Position numbers and translations under genes: made by a program
DNA from: Ectopseudomonas mendocina
Lineage (GTDB): Bacteria > Pseudomonadota > Gammaproteobacteria > Pseudomonadales > Pseudomonadaceae
Length of the DNA stretch: 64,000 nucleotides
Assembly: GCF_016008875.1 (NCBI RefSeq)
Contig: NZ_JADTQG010000001.1
Coordinates: 124,001 to 188,000 of the forward strand
Direction: 5' to 3'
The notes under the pieces: model-generated
What the model was told of the DNA's origin: nothing
The model's input: only the letters and a program-made list of their open reading frames with translations
The model's database searches: none
Shown: piece by piece, positions 53,400-62,622 of the stretch
How positions within the stretch are numbered: the first letter of the stretch is position 1
Layout: every line of letters starts with the position of its first letter

Positions 53400-53493
53400 G
53401 TCGTTTCAGCGTAGTGGTGCACCGCGAAGCGCCTTTTGCTCAGGGGCCGCAGGGCCTGCTGGTAGACGTAGTAGCGTGCGCCGTATGCAGGTC

Positions 53494-53721
53494 TCAGGGG
53501 CGTAGGGCCCGCGCGTAGCAGTAGAGGAACAGGCTGCGCACTAGCTCCTTGAGCACGATGGGTTCGCTGGAGCTGAGTTCATGCAGGTCCAGGTCGCCCT
53601 GGTCGCGCAGCTCGTCCAGCGCTTCTTCTTCGAGCATGGCGCAGACTTCGCCGGTTTCGCGATTGAGGATGCGCAGGTAGGGATGCGGGCGGTCCAGCCA
53701 GGCATCGATCAGGTAGGTCAT
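53494..53721 (-). CDS. PA4570-like small protein, probably iron-regulated
   Basis: A 75-residue acidic protein (MTYLIDAWLDRPHPYLRILN followed by RETGEVCAMLEEEALDELRD). Location near fklB matches PA4570 of P. aeruginosa, a small gene I recall as strongly induced by iron starvation. A Fur-like box lies 30-50 bases upstream of the start, which supports iron control here. The ATG has AGGAGAC upstream. No enzymatic motif is visible. Confidence 0.65.
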   Translation of the reverse strand: MTYLIDAWLDRPHPYLRILNRETGEVCAMLEEEALDELRDQGDLDLHELSSSEPIVLKELVRSLFLYCYARALRP

Positions 53722-54026
53722 GGCAGGTCTCCTTGGCCGTCATTACGTAACTGAGAATAATTCCTATTACATAAATAGCAAGGACTAATTGCGACCTTTT
53801 GTCGTTTACGCGATCAAGTTTTGACAATAAGGCGGGTGCCGGGAAGACAAGCGCGACGTCCGCAGCTGGCGTGTCTCCCGGCTCACGATCAGTGGGCGAG
53901 ATTCCCGTTCGGAGCTGTGGTCCGCTGTCCGGCCCGGACAGCGGGCTGTCGACATAAGGCTGAACGGGCAGGGTGGCGGCAATTGCATCGGACGCCCCGT
54001 CCTGCCGGAGTCGTTCGGCGGTGGCG
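53722..54026. other. Intergenic region: Fur-box promoter and hairpin
   Basis: The first 60 bases are AT-rich and contain the Fur-like box; the rest is GC-rich with a hairpin (CCGCTGTCC-GGCCC-GGACAGCGG, 53922-53944) that could terminate the chemoreceptor gene. No gene is seen. Confidence 0.55.
53752..53770 (-). promoter_or_regulatory. Fur-box-like sequence before the PA4570-like gene
   Basis: TGAGAATAATTCCTATTAC resembles the Fur consensus GATAATGATAATCATTATC in both halves. Same core words (TGAGAAT, TTCCTAT) occur in the box before the FecI-type gene. Confidence 0.65.
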
Positions 54027-55652
54027 TCAGGCACCCAAGCGGCGGGTCACCTCACCCAATTGTCCGGACATGTCATGCAGGTTGCGGCTGGCCATCTGTG
54101 TGCGCTCGACGTTGTCCTGGTTGGCGCTGGCGATGGCGGTCAGCTCGGTAAGGTTGCGCGAGATATCCTCGGCCACCGAGGTCTGTTCCTCGGCTGCCGT
54201 GGCGATCTGCTGGTTCATGTCGCGAATGGCCTCCACCGCCTCTGTGATGCGCTGCAGCATGGCGCCGGCTTCGGTGACCTGGGTGACGCCCTGTTCGCTG
54301 CGCTGCTGGCCGCTCTCAATGGCGCGCACGGCATTAAGGGCACCGGTCTGCACGGTGTCGATGATCTGGTTGATCTCGGCGGTGGACTCGGCCGTGCGCC
54401 GGGCAAGATGGCGCACCTCGTCGGCGACCACGGCGAAACCGCGGCCCTGCTCGCCGGCCCGGGCCGCCTCGATGGCGGCATTGAGAGCGAGCAGGTTGGT
54501 CTGCTCAGCAATGCCGCGGATCACTTCCAGCACCTTGCCGATGCGCCCACTGTCGCTTTCCAGGCGACGGATCACTTCTGCCGTACTGGCAATCTCGCCG
54601 CGGATGTCGGTGATGGTGGCGATGGTCGATTGCATCACCGTGCTGCCCTGGCGCGCCGAGTCGTCGGCATCGTTGGCCGCGTGTGCGGCGTCGGCGGCAT
54701 GGCGCGCCACCTCCTGCGCCGTGGCAGACATCTCGTGCATGGCGGTGGCGACCTGGTCGCTACGCTCGAACTGCTCGCTGACGCCTTCGGTCATGCGCGA
54801 GGCGATGGCGTTGAGTTCGCCGCTGGCGCTGTCGAGGTTCTGCGTGCTCTGGTGCAGGCGCTCGGTGGTGCTGGCGAGAAAGTCGCGCAGGGTATTGGCG
54901 GCGCGTGCCAGCAGGCCCAGCTCGTCCTGGCGGGTGCTCTCCACATGTTGATCGAACTGGCCGTGGCTGAGCTGATCGACATGGCCGATCAGGTGGCGGA
55001 TGGGGATGATCAGGTTGCGGTTGACCAGCCACAGGCTGAACAGGGCGATGACCAGCGCGGCGGAGAGCATGACTACGGTACCGCTGAAGATGGTGCGCGC
55101 GGCGCTGGCGTTGATCTGCTCGGCCTGTCTCAGGCTGTTCTGGCGCAGTTGTTCGACCAGGGTGGTCATCTGCTCGCTGGCCGCGCGGTCGATGCCCTGC
55201 ACGGCGTCATCACCTGCCTTGGCGTCGGCGCCGGCAGCCACGAAGGCGTCGCGGCCCTTGCGGTAGTTGGCACCGAGGGTCTGGTGTTCGCCGCGCAGGC
55301 GCTCGACCTGGGCCTTCAGTGCCGGATCGGCAGCGGCGACCTGGGTCAACTGGCCGAGAATGTCCTGCACCTTGCGCTCCTGCACTTCGAACTGGCTCCA
55401 GTAGCGTTGCAGGTTGGCGCTGTCCTGACCACGTAGCAGAACGTTCTTCCATTCCTGCACCTGTATCTTGAATTCAACGTTGGCCGCGTCGATCAGGCGA
55501 GAGGATTCCAGCGGTCCGTCGAGCAGGCTGCGGTAGGACTGAATGCCGCTGGACAGAAAGCTGAAGCAGACCAGCGCGGTGATCAGGATCAGCGCCAGAC
55601 TGCCGCCGAGCAGGGCGAGAATCTGCGCGCGCAGAGATTTTTGCAGGAACAT
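54027..55652 (-). CDS. Methyl-accepting chemotaxis protein
   Basis: A 541-residue chemoreceptor. Helices at about residues 10-33 and 190-212 enclose a helical periplasmic sensor of the four-helix-bundle type (LESSRLIDAANVEFKIQVQE followed by WKNVLLRGQD). HAMP follows (NRNLIIPIRHLIGHVDQLSH), then a signalling domain whose tip reads NLLALNAAIEAARAGEQGRG. It should report to CheA/CheW. I start at the ATG at 55652 (MFLQKSLRAQ) since the longer frame lacks homology. The ligand is unknown; proximity to sugar-acid genes is suggestive only. Confidence 0.92.
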   Translation of the reverse strand: MFLQKSLRAQILALLGGSLALILITALVCFSFLSSGIQSYRSLLDGPLESSRLIDAANVEFKIQVQEWKNVLLRGQDSANLQRYWSQFEVQERKVQDILGQLTQVAAADPALKAQVERLRGEHQTLGANYRKGRDAFVAAGADAKAGDDAVQGIDRAASEQMTTLVEQLRQNSLRQAEQINASAARTIFSGTVVMLSAALVIALFSLWLVNRNLIIPIRHLIGHVDQLSHGQFDQHVESTRQDELGLLARAANTLRDFLASTTERLHQSTQNLDSASGELNAIASRMTEGVSEQFERSDQVATAMHEMSATAQEVARHAADAAHAANDADDSARQGSTVMQSTIATITDIRGEIASTAEVIRRLESDSGRIGKVLEVIRGIAEQTNLLALNAAIEAARAGEQGRGFAVVADEVRHLARRTAESTAEINQIIDTVQTGALNAVRAIESGQQRSEQGVTQVTEAGAMLQRITEAVEAIRDMNQQIATAAEEQTSVAEDISRNLTELTAIASANQDNVERTQMASRNLHDMSGQLGEVTRRLGA

Positions 55653-55787
55653 GATGGGATGCCTCGGAAGCCAGGCGTGGCGGAACAGGCTCAGCGTAGT
55701 AGGCGAATGTTGCAGATTTGTGAAATGTCTAGACGAGTCGTCACCGGCCGGATCAGTCAGGGAATAGCAGATGATTTCGATGCTTGA

Positions 55788-55803
55788 ATGATTGCGCAAT
55801 CAT
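55788..55803. promoter_or_regulatory. Perfect 16-bp palindrome before the talarate/galactarate dehydratase gene
   Basis: ATGATTGCGCAATCAT is perfectly symmetrical and lies 70 bases before the dehydratase start and 136 bases before the divergent chemoreceptor start. It fits a dimeric repressor or the T-N11-A core of LysR sites. A LysR gene is the next gene downstream of the dehydratase. Confidence 0.6.
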
Positions 55804-55872
55804 CTTAATCTGACTCGGGTTGTCCATTTTCGGCGGCCCAAAGGGTGCCGAGTTCATCACGAGGAAGTAGTC

Positions 55873-57027
55873 ATGACCGATAACGCCACCCCACGCGCCG
55901 ACGACGACCGCATTGCCTGGCTGAGCCTGCGTTCGGTAGCCCTGCCGCTGGCCAACCCGATCAGCGACGCCAAGGTGCTGACCGGCCGGCAGAAGCCGAT
56001 GACCGAGATCGCCATTCTGATCGCCGAGATCGAGACCCGTGACGGCCACCGTGGCCTGGGTTTCAGTTATTCCAAGCGCGCCGGCGGCCCTGGTCAGTTC
56101 GCCCATGCCCTGGAAGTGGCGCCGAACCTGATCGGCGAGAACCCCAGCGATATCGCCAAACTGTGGGACAAGCTGTGCTGGGCCGGCGCCTCGGTCGGCC
56201 GCAGCGGCCTGGCGACCCAGGCCATCGGCGCCTTCGACGTCGCTTTGTGGGACCTCAAGGCGCGTCGCTCCGGTCTGTCGCTGGCGCGCCTGCTCGGCAG
56301 TCACCGCGACTCCGTGCGCTGCTACAACACCTCCGGCGGCTTCCTGCATACGCCGCTCGACCAGTTGCTGAAGAACACCGATATCTCCCGTGAGAAGGGC
56401 ATTGGCGGGATCAAGCTCAAGGTCGGTCAGCCTGATTGGGCGCTGGATATTCACCGCGTCAACACGGTGCGCGAGCATCTGGGCGAGAGCTTCCCGCTGA
56501 TGGTCGATGCCAATCAGCAATGGGATCGCCCGACCGCGCGGCGCATGTGCCGTCGCCTGGAGCCCTTCGACCTGATCTGGATCGAGGAGCCGCTGGACTG
56601 CTACGACGCCGAGGGTCACGCCGAGCTGGTGCGCCTGTTCGATACGCCGATCGCCACCGGCGAGATGCTCACCAGTCCGGCCGAGCACTGGGAGTTCATC
56701 CGCCAGCGCGGCGCCGATTTCCTTATGCCCGATGCGCCGCGCGTTGGCGGCATCACCCCATATCTGCGCGTGCAGGCCCTGGCCGAGCAGGCCGGCATGA
56801 CCCTGGCGCCACACTTCGCCATGGAGCTGCACGTGCACCTGGCCGCTACCCATACGCGCGAGCCGTGGGTCGAGCATTTCGAATGGCTGGAGCCGCTGTT
56901 CAACGAGCGCCTGGAGATTCGTGACGGGCGCATGCTGGTGCCGACCCGGCCGGGCCTCGGCCTGAGCCTGAGCGAGCAGGTCGCCGCCTGGACGGTGCAG
57001 CAGGCCGAGGTTGGCAAACGCGCCTGA
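55873..57027 (+). CDS. L-talarate/galactarate dehydratase-like enolase-superfamily enzyme
   Basis: A 384-residue member of the mandelate racemase/muconate lactonising superfamily. The catalytic Lys pair is in IGGIKLKVGQP, metal ligands are Asp in LMVDANQQWD and Glu in IWIEEPLDCYDAE and IATGEML, and the catalytic His is in LAPHFAMELHVH. This KxK/His arrangement and KARRSGLSLARLLG are typical of the TalrD/GalrD group, which dehydrates galactarate or talarate to 5-keto-4-deoxyglucarate. The context of glucarate genes agrees. Start at 55873 has GAGGAAG upstream. The gene is convergent with a LysR gene, 3 bases apart. Confidence 0.82.
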   Translation: MTDNATPRADDDRIAWLSLRSVALPLANPISDAKVLTGRQKPMTEIAILIAEIETRDGHRGLGFSYSKRAGGPGQFAHALEVAPNLIGENPSDIAKLWDKLCWAGASVGRSGLATQAIGAFDVALWDLKARRSGLSLARLLGSHRDSVRCYNTSGGFLHTPLDQLLKNTDISREKGIGGIKLKVGQPDWALDIHRVNTVREHLGESFPLMVDANQQWDRPTARRMCRRLEPFDLIWIEEPLDCYDAEGHAELVRLFDTPIATGEMLTSPAEHWEFIRQRGADFLMPDAPRVGGITPYLRVQALAEQAGMTLAPHFAMELHVHLAATHTREPWVEHFEWLEPLFNERLEIRDGRMLVPTRPGLGLSLSEQVAAWTVQQAEVGKRA

Positions 57028-57030
57028 TCT

Positions 57031-57936
57031 TCAGCGCTGCGGATAGATCTCGCGAGCGGCCTGGCGTACGGCATCGATCACTGCCGGCAAGGCGGGGTTG
57101 TCGTTGTCGTCGCGCCAGACCAGGTGCAGCTCGCCGCATACGCCTTTGGGTAGCGGCAGCTCGCGGAAACACACCTGCTCGAAGCGAATGGCGCTGGCGC
57201 TACGCGGCACCAGCGCCAGGCCCATGCCAGCGTTGACCAGCGACAGGATAGTCAGGGTCGACCCCAGCGCCTGAACGAACTCCGGCTGAATGCCGCTGGC
57301 GCGGAACAGGCCGGTGTGCAGTTCGTTGAAGGGCTGCCAGGCGGTATGTGCATAAAGAATGAAGGGCTGACCATGGAGCATCTCTAGGGTCGGCCGTTCG
57401 TGCTGCGCCAACGGGTGTTCGGCGGGCGTGGCCAGCACGAAGGGTTCGCGCAACAGGCATTCGCTGATCAGCCCCGGTTGCTGCAGGGGCGCCCGCACGA
57501 TGGCCAGGTCCACGCGCCTGGCGCGCAGTGCCTGCACCTGTTCGAAGGTGCTAATTTCCAGCAGGGCGATATCCACGCCAGGGCGTTCACGCTTGGCGGT
57601 GGTGATCGCGCGCGGAAGCACGTCATACACCGCGCTGGCGACGAAGCTGATGTTCAGTGAACCGCTTTCGCCGATGGCGGCCAACCGGGCACTCTGTGCC
57701 GCGCGGTGGGCCTGATCGAGCAGGGCCTGGGCTTCGACGAAAAAGGCGCGGCCGGCCGCGGTCAGCGCAACAGAGCGGGTACTGCGGGTGAACAGTGTGA
57801 CGCCCAACTGATGTTCGAGCAGCTGAATCTGCCGGCTCAGCGGCGGCTGTGTCATGTGCAGGCGCTCGGCGGCGCGGCGGAAGTTAAGCTCGGCGGCCAG
57901 GGTGGTGAAGCAGCGCAGCTGCGCCAGGTCGAACAT
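57031..57936 (-). CDS. LysR-family regulator of the sugar-acid locus
   Basis: A 301-residue LysR regulator with a well-conserved helix-turn-helix (FDLAQLRCFTTLAAELNFRR, AAERLHMTQPPLSRQIQLLE) and a typical effector domain (EHPLAQHERPTLEMLHGQPF; GMGLALVPRS). I start at the ATG at 57936 (MFDLAQ). It lies between the dehydratase (convergent) and the transporter operon (same strand) and should regulate one or both with a sugar acid as ligand (inference). Confidence 0.85.
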   Translation of the reverse strand: MFDLAQLRCFTTLAAELNFRRAAERLHMTQPPLSRQIQLLEHQLGVTLFTRSTRSVALTAAGRAFFVEAQALLDQAHRAAQSARLAAIGESGSLNISFVASAVYDVLPRAITTAKRERPGVDIALLEISTFEQVQALRARRVDLAIVRAPLQQPGLISECLLREPFVLATPAEHPLAQHERPTLEMLHGQPFILYAHTAWQPFNELHTGLFRASGIQPEFVQALGSTLTILSLVNAGMGLALVPRSASAIRFEQVCFRELPLPKGVCGELHLVWRDDNDNPALPAVIDAVRQAAREIYPQR

Positions 57937-58072
57937 TGATTCATTCCGGGTATCAATCAAGTGGATGATTAGATTAGACCTGGATCAATGCAAGCGTCCA
58001 TCATCTGCCACGAGTTGTTGTAGATGGCGTGCCAGAGGGTTGGGCACGGAAAGAGGCGGGAGAGGAAAAAGA

Positions 58073-58098
58073 GCCGCCCCCTGAGCAGAGGGGGCGGT
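58073..58098 (-). terminator. Terminator of the gudD-tctCBA operon
   Basis: GCCGCCCCC and GGGGGCGGT with loop TGAGCAGA; on the minus strand followed by TCTTTTTCC. Confidence 0.8.
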
Positions 58099-58106
58099 GG
58101 AGTGGA

Positions 58107-59627
58107 TCAGGTACGCAGGATCTCGTTGATCGCGCTAGGTTTGGGACGTAGCGCGCTGAACACCTGCCAGAGTACGAACAGCAGGGCCAGGCCAAGGAAG
58201 GAGCCGGCGATGGGGTTGGTGAAGAAGTCGGCGAAGCTGTTGTCCGACAGCATCAGGCCGCGACGCAGGTTGGTCTCCGCCATCGGCCCGAGGATGAAGC
58301 CGATGATGAAAGGTGCCGCGGGCATACCGGCCTTGACGAAGGCGTAGCCGAGCAGACCGAACAGCAGGATCGACCAGACGTCGAACAGGCGGCTGGACAG
58401 ACCGAAGGCACCCACTACGCACAGCACCAGGATGATCGGCAGCAGGATGTGCTTGGGCACGTCGAGCAGCTTGATGAACAGGCGCAGGCCGTAGAACTCC
58501 ATGAACAGCATCATGCAGGTGGCGACGATCAGCGCGGCGAAGATGGTGTAAACCAGCGGACCCTGGCTGATGAACAGCAGCGGGCCGGGCTGGATGCCGT
58601 GGATCAGGAAGCCGCCAAGCATGATCGCGGTGACGGTGTCGCCGGGGATGCCAAGGGTCATCAGCGGCATCATGGCGCCACCGATGCCGGCGTTGTTGGC
58701 CGTCTCGCTGGCCACCACGCCGCCAATGTTGCCTTTGCCATAGGTGTGCCCGTCTTTCGCGCGCTTCTTGGCGATGATGTAGGAAACCAGATTCGAGGTG
58801 CCCGCGCCGATGCCCGGCAGGATGCCGATGCCCAGGCCGATGATCCCCGAGCGACCGGCGTTCGGCAGTTGCTCGCGGAACTCCTTGAGCGAGAAGCCGA
58901 AGCCCTTGATGTTCTTCATGCTCACCGACCTGGCCTTGCCCTGCACGGCATGCCGACCGGTCTCGGCGAGCTTGATGATCTCGGCCACGGCGAACATGCC
59001 GATCATCACCGTGAGCATCGAAAAGCCGCCGTTGAGCTCGCTGACACCGAAGGTGAAGCGGCGAATGGCCTCGACCGGGGCGATGCCCACGGTGGATACG
59101 GCGATACCTAGTGCACCGGCGAACAGGCCCTTGACCATGGAGCCGGCCGACAGGGTGGCGATCAGGGTCAGCGAGAACACGGCGATTGCGAAGTATTCAT
59201 GCGGGCCGAAGCTCAAGGCCACCTTGGCCAGCTGCGGAGCGATGAACATCAGCGCGACGATGCTGAAGATGGTGCCGAGGAAGGAGAACACGATACCGAC
59301 CCCCAGCGCCTTGACGCCGTGACCCTGCTCCATCAGCGGGCCACCATCGAACACCGTGGCGATCGATGACGGCGTTCCCGGAATCTTCAACAGGATCGCC
59401 GAGATCAGACCTCCGGACGTGGCGCCGATGAACAGCGCGACCAGCAGCGACAGACCGGCCTGCGGGCCCATGGTGAAAGTCAGGGGCAGGCACAGGGCAA
59501 CGGCCATCGTGGCCGAGAGGCCGGGCACGGCGCCGAAGACGATGCCCATGGCCACGCCAATGGCCATCAGCATCAGGATGTTCAGTGAGAATACGGCACC
59601 GAAGCCTTGCTGCAGTAATTCGAGCAT
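58107..59627 (-). CDS. tctA: Tripartite tricarboxylate-type transporter, large permease (TctA)
   Basis: A 506-residue membrane protein with about twelve helices and the TctA family motif near the N-terminus (GIVFGAVPGLSATMAVALCL, LPLTFTMGP) and its repeat (GIGILPGIGAGTSNLVSYII). It is the large permease of a TTT system and takes the solute from the TctC-type binding protein by ion symport. In this operon, with glucarate dehydratase, the substrate is probably D-glucarate or galactarate. It starts 9 bases after the TctB gene. Confidence 0.92.
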   Translation of the reverse strand: MLELLQQGFGAVFSLNILMLMAIGVAMGIVFGAVPGLSATMAVALCLPLTFTMGPQAGLSLLVALFIGATSGGLISAILLKIPGTPSSIATVFDGGPLMEQGHGVKALGVGIVFSFLGTIFSIVALMFIAPQLAKVALSFGPHEYFAIAVFSLTLIATLSAGSMVKGLFAGALGIAVSTVGIAPVEAIRRFTFGVSELNGGFSMLTVMIGMFAVAEIIKLAETGRHAVQGKARSVSMKNIKGFGFSLKEFREQLPNAGRSGIIGLGIGILPGIGAGTSNLVSYIIAKKRAKDGHTYGKGNIGGVVASETANNAGIGGAMMPLMTLGIPGDTVTAIMLGGFLIHGIQPGPLLFISQGPLVYTIFAALIVATCMMLFMEFYGLRLFIKLLDVPKHILLPIILVLCVVGAFGLSSRLFDVWSILLFGLLGYAFVKAGMPAAPFIIGFILGPMAETNLRRGLMLSDNSFADFFTNPIAGSFLGLALLFVLWQVFSALRPKPSAINEILRT

Positions 59628-59636
59628 GGTCGATCC

Positions 59637-60149
59637 TCAGATGAAGTTGTTCAGCAGGCCAGCGGGCAGCAACAGGTCGAAGGCCTCGCGGAACAGCAGG
59701 AAGATGAGCGCAGAGCAGATGACGGCGATCAGCAGATAGGTGAGGTGTTTGGCTTTCTGGTTTACCGGGGTCAGCACGAGGAACTGCAGATACAGGTAAA
59801 CCACGGTCATGATCGGGAAACCCACTGGGCCGAGCAGGGCCATGTAGCCGAGGATCAGACCAAGGGTCTTGAAAACGGTCTTGGGTTCTACGACGTCGGC
59901 AGCCGGCTCTTCGGCTTCCGCCGCAGGCTGCACCGCAGTGGTGGGTTCAGCCGCAGCCTTGGGTTTGGCGAAGGCGCTGAACAGTTGCATCACGCCCAGC
60001 AGCGACAACAGGCCGGCCAGCAGCTTGGGAACGGTGGCCGCATCGACACCTTCATGCCCGGGCAGCTGTTGCGCCAGTACCAGGTAGGTAAGGCTGGCAG
60101 CGAGCATGGCAATGCCGATGATCAGTTCTTTCTTATTCAGGGTGTTCAT
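59637..60149 (-). CDS. tctB: Tripartite tricarboxylate-type transporter, small permease (TctB)
   Basis: A 170-residue membrane protein with four helices (LIIGIAMLAASLTYLVLAQQ; LLAGLLSLLGVMQLF; LILGYMALLGPVGFPIMTVV; AVICSALIFLLFREAF). A Pro/Glu/Ala-rich cytoplasmic or periplasmic loop (residues about 58-90) separates helices 2 and 3. This is the DUF1468/TctB layout, the small subunit that pairs with TctA. Confidence 0.9.
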   Translation of the reverse strand: MNTLNKKELIIGIAMLAASLTYLVLAQQLPGHEGVDAATVPKLLAGLLSLLGVMQLFSAFAKPKAAAEPTTAVQPAAEAEEPAADVVEPKTVFKTLGLILGYMALLGPVGFPIMTVVYLYLQFLVLTPVNQKAKHLTYLLIAVICSALIFLLFREAFDLLLPAGLLNNFI

Positions 60150-60214
60150 TGCATACCTCGATGTTCTGAGGTGCAGCGCCGGCCGAATCGATCGGGCCGG
60201 CGCTGCGTTGTGGC

Positions 60215-61192
60215 TTACTTGGCCTTGCGCAGCTCATCCTTGAACTGCATGAAGTCGTCGCGGGTCTTGGCCAGAATCTGCTTGGCTTCTTCGGTGGCGA
60301 AGAACGCGACCGGCTGCTTGAACTTCTTCAGGTCCTCGGCATAGGCCGGCTTCTCGGTGATCTGCTGCATGATGTCGGACATCTTCTTGACGATCGCCGG
60401 GTCGGTGCCTTTCGGGAAGGCAACCACGTAAGGCTTGTCCAGGGTGATGTCCAGGCCTTGTTCCTTGAGGGTCGGTACATCAGGGATCAGCGGGTTGCGT
60501 TCGTCGTTTGGCTGACCCAGAGCGACCATCTGGCCGCCGTTGACATAGTCCTGTACCGAGCCGTAGCTGATGGCGCCCAGATCGACGCGGCCGCCGAGCA
60601 TGGCGACAACGCGGTCGGATACGGTGCCGGCATCGACCATCTTCAGTTTGGCGCCGCTGAGTTTTTCCAGCTGCAGGCCCTGCACGTGGGAGAAGTTACC
60701 CATCTCGGTGCCGTAGGTGAGGCTGCCCGGGTTGGCCTTGGACTTGTCGACCAGGTCTTTCATGCTGGTCACGCCAGACTGCTTGGAGGCCACGAACACG
60801 GCGCTCTTGTCGACACCGGCGATGCAGGAGACATCGAAGGCTTCGTAGCTGTCTTCGGTCAGACCGGCCACTTCGTTGACGATCAGCTGGCCCGGGTGGG
60901 TGAAGAGGATGGTGTTGCCATCCGCTGCAGCGCCCTTGACCTGTTCGGCCGCCAGGGTGCCACCGCCGCCAGCGACGTTGGTCACGACCATGGTCTTGCC
61001 GGTGATCTCGTTGAAGTACTTGGCCATCATGCGGGCGTTGAAGTCGGTGTCGCCACCGGGGTTGGCGATCACCACCACCTGAATCGGGCGAGTCGGCCAG
61101 TTGACCTCATCGGCGAAGGTGGCGGCATGGGTGACCAGGGCACCAACACCGACCAGGGCAGAAAGGAGGGAGGCGCGGAATGTTTTTTTCAT
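60215..61192 (-). CDS. tctC: TTT-family periplasmic solute-binding protein (TctC/Bug)
   Basis: A 325-residue protein with a signal peptide (ending THAATFA). The Bug-type fold is recognised from WPTRPIQVVVIANPGGDTDF, the VVTNVAGGGGTLAAEQVKGA segment and DVPTLKEQGLDITL. It binds a carboxylate in the periplasm and feeds the TctAB permease. The Asp in PGGDTDF is a ligand position in the family. It follows gudD by 35 bases. Confidence 0.92.
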   Translation of the reverse strand: MKKTFRASLLSALVGVGALVTHAATFADEVNWPTRPIQVVVIANPGGDTDFNARMMAKYFNEITGKTMVVTNVAGGGGTLAAEQVKGAAADGNTILFTHPGQLIVNEVAGLTEDSYEAFDVSCIAGVDKSAVFVASKQSGVTSMKDLVDKSKANPGSLTYGTEMGNFSHVQGLQLEKLSGAKLKMVDAGTVSDRVVAMLGGRVDLGAISYGSVQDYVNGGQMVALGQPNDERNPLIPDVPTLKEQGLDITLDKPYVVAFPKGTDPAIVKKMSDIMQQITEKPAYAEDLKKFKQPVAFFATEEAKQILAKTRDDFMQFKDELRKAK

Positions 61193-61227
61193 TGGAATAC
61201 TCCGGGTTGGGATAAAAGCCGCGCGAG

Positions 61228-62622
61228 TCAGTCGCGGCCGAGGCTGGGACGTTTCGGGTCATACTGCCAACCCGGAACCAGGTACTGCATGGCCATGGCG
61301 TCGTCACGCGCGCCGCTGGCCACCTTCTTGTAAAGCTCGTGGGCGGCCATGATCCGCTCCATGTCCGGCTCGATACCAAGGCCGGGCTTGTCCGATACCT
61401 GCACCTGACCACCGATGATCTGCAGCGGTTCGCGGGTCAGGCGTTCTTCGCCTTCCTGCCAGATCCAGTGCGTGTCGATGGCCGTGACGCGGCCCGGTAC
61501 GGCTGCGGCGGCATGGGTGAACATGGCCAGGGAAATGTCGAAGTGGTTGTTCGAATGCGAACCCCAGGTCAGGCCGAACTCCTCGCAGACCTGACCGAGG
61601 CGTACGGCGCCCTGCATGGTCCAGAAGTGAGGGTCGGCCAGCGGAATGTCGACGGCCTCCAGGCGCAGCGAGTGGCCCATCTGACGCCAATCGGTGGCGA
61701 CCATGTTGGTGGCGGTGGGGATGCCGGTGGCGCGCTTGAATTCGGCCATCACTTCGCGCCCCGAGTAGCCGTTTTCCGGTCCGCAGGGGTCCTCGGCATA
61801 AGCCAGGACGTGGCCCTGGCCCTTGCACAGGGCAATGGCTTCGTCCAGCGACCAGGCACCGTTTGGATCGAGCGTGACGCGGGCATCGGGGAAGCTTGCC
61901 TTGATCGCGCGGATCGCGTCCATCTCTTCGGCGCCACGCATCACGCCGCCCTTGAGCTTGAAGTCGTTGAAGCCGTAGCGCGCATGCGCGGCCTCGGCCA
62001 GGCGGGCGATGGCCGCCGGCGTCAGCGCGGCCTGATGGCGCAGGTGATACCAGTCGTCCGCCGAGCCTGTGCCGGCGAGATAGGGCAGGTCGGTGCGCTG
62101 GCGTTCACCTATATAGAAGAGGTAGGCGAGCATCGGCACGCTGTCGCGCTGCTGGCCGCTGCCAAGCAGTTCGGCAACCGGAACGTCCAGATGCTGACCC
62201 AGCAGATCGAGCAGGGCGGCTTCGACAGCAGTGATCACGTTGTCCAGGCGCAGGTTGATCTCATGCGGTTGCTTGAGTACGCGCGCCTCGGATTCCGAGG
62301 TGACCTGATGCTGGGTGGTCTGTGGGCCCTTGGCCGGACCGGCGATGGCCTGGCGCAGACGATTGAGCACATGGTTGTAACGGCCGACCGATTGCCCGAT
62401 CACCAGTTCGCGGCAGCGCTCCAGCGCCTGGCGGATGCCTTCGCCACCGGGGACCTCACCACAACCGATGCGCCCGGCATTGTCCTTGAGCAGTACCAGG
62501 TTGCGGGTGAAATAGGGGCCGTGGGCGCCACACAGGTTGAGAAGCATGCTGTCATGGCCTGCTACCGGAATGACCTGCATTTCGATGATCTGGGGTGTGC
62601 TACTGCGGGAGGCTTCGTACAT
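61228..62622 (-). CDS. gudD: Glucarate dehydratase
   Basis: A 464-residue enolase-superfamily enzyme of the glucarate dehydratase group. The catalytic Lys is in [11 protein letters not shown], metal ligands are Asp in [13 protein letters not shown] and Glu in [18 protein letters not shown], then ATNMVATDW, and the catalytic His is in [13 protein letters not shown]. It dehydrates D-glucarate and L-idarate to 5-keto-4-deoxyglucarate. I start at the ATG at 62622 (MYEASRSS); the longer frame has no family match. It is first in the gudD-tctCBA operon, transcribed away from kdgD. Confidence 0.93.
   Translation of the reverse strand: MYEASRSSTPQIIEMQVIPVAGHDSMLLNLCGAHGPYFTRNLVLLKDNAGRIGCGEVPGGEGIRQALERCRELVIGQSVGRYNHVLNRLRQAIAGPAKGPQTTQHQVTSESEARVLKQPHEINLRLDNVITAVEAALLDLLGQHLDVPVAELLGSGQQRDSVPMLAYLFYIGERQRTDLPYLAGTGSADDWYHLRHQAALTPAAIARLAEAAHARYGFNDFKLKGGVMRGAEEMDAIRAIKASFPDARVTLDPNGAWSLDEAIALCKGQGHVLAYAEDPCGPENGYSGREVMAEFKRATGIPTATNMVATDWRQMGHSLRLEAVDIPLADPHFWTMQGAVRLGQVCEEFGLTWGSHSNNHFDISLAMFTHAAAAVPGRVTAIDTHWIWQEGEERLTREPLQIIGGQVQVSDKPGLGIEPDMERIMAAHELYKKVASGARDDAMAMQYLVPGWQYDPKRPSLGRD

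Noticed and set aside
53973..55436. Plus-strand open frame of 487 codons
   Set aside because: It is the shadow of the chemoreceptor gene, with a composition typical of antisense translation.
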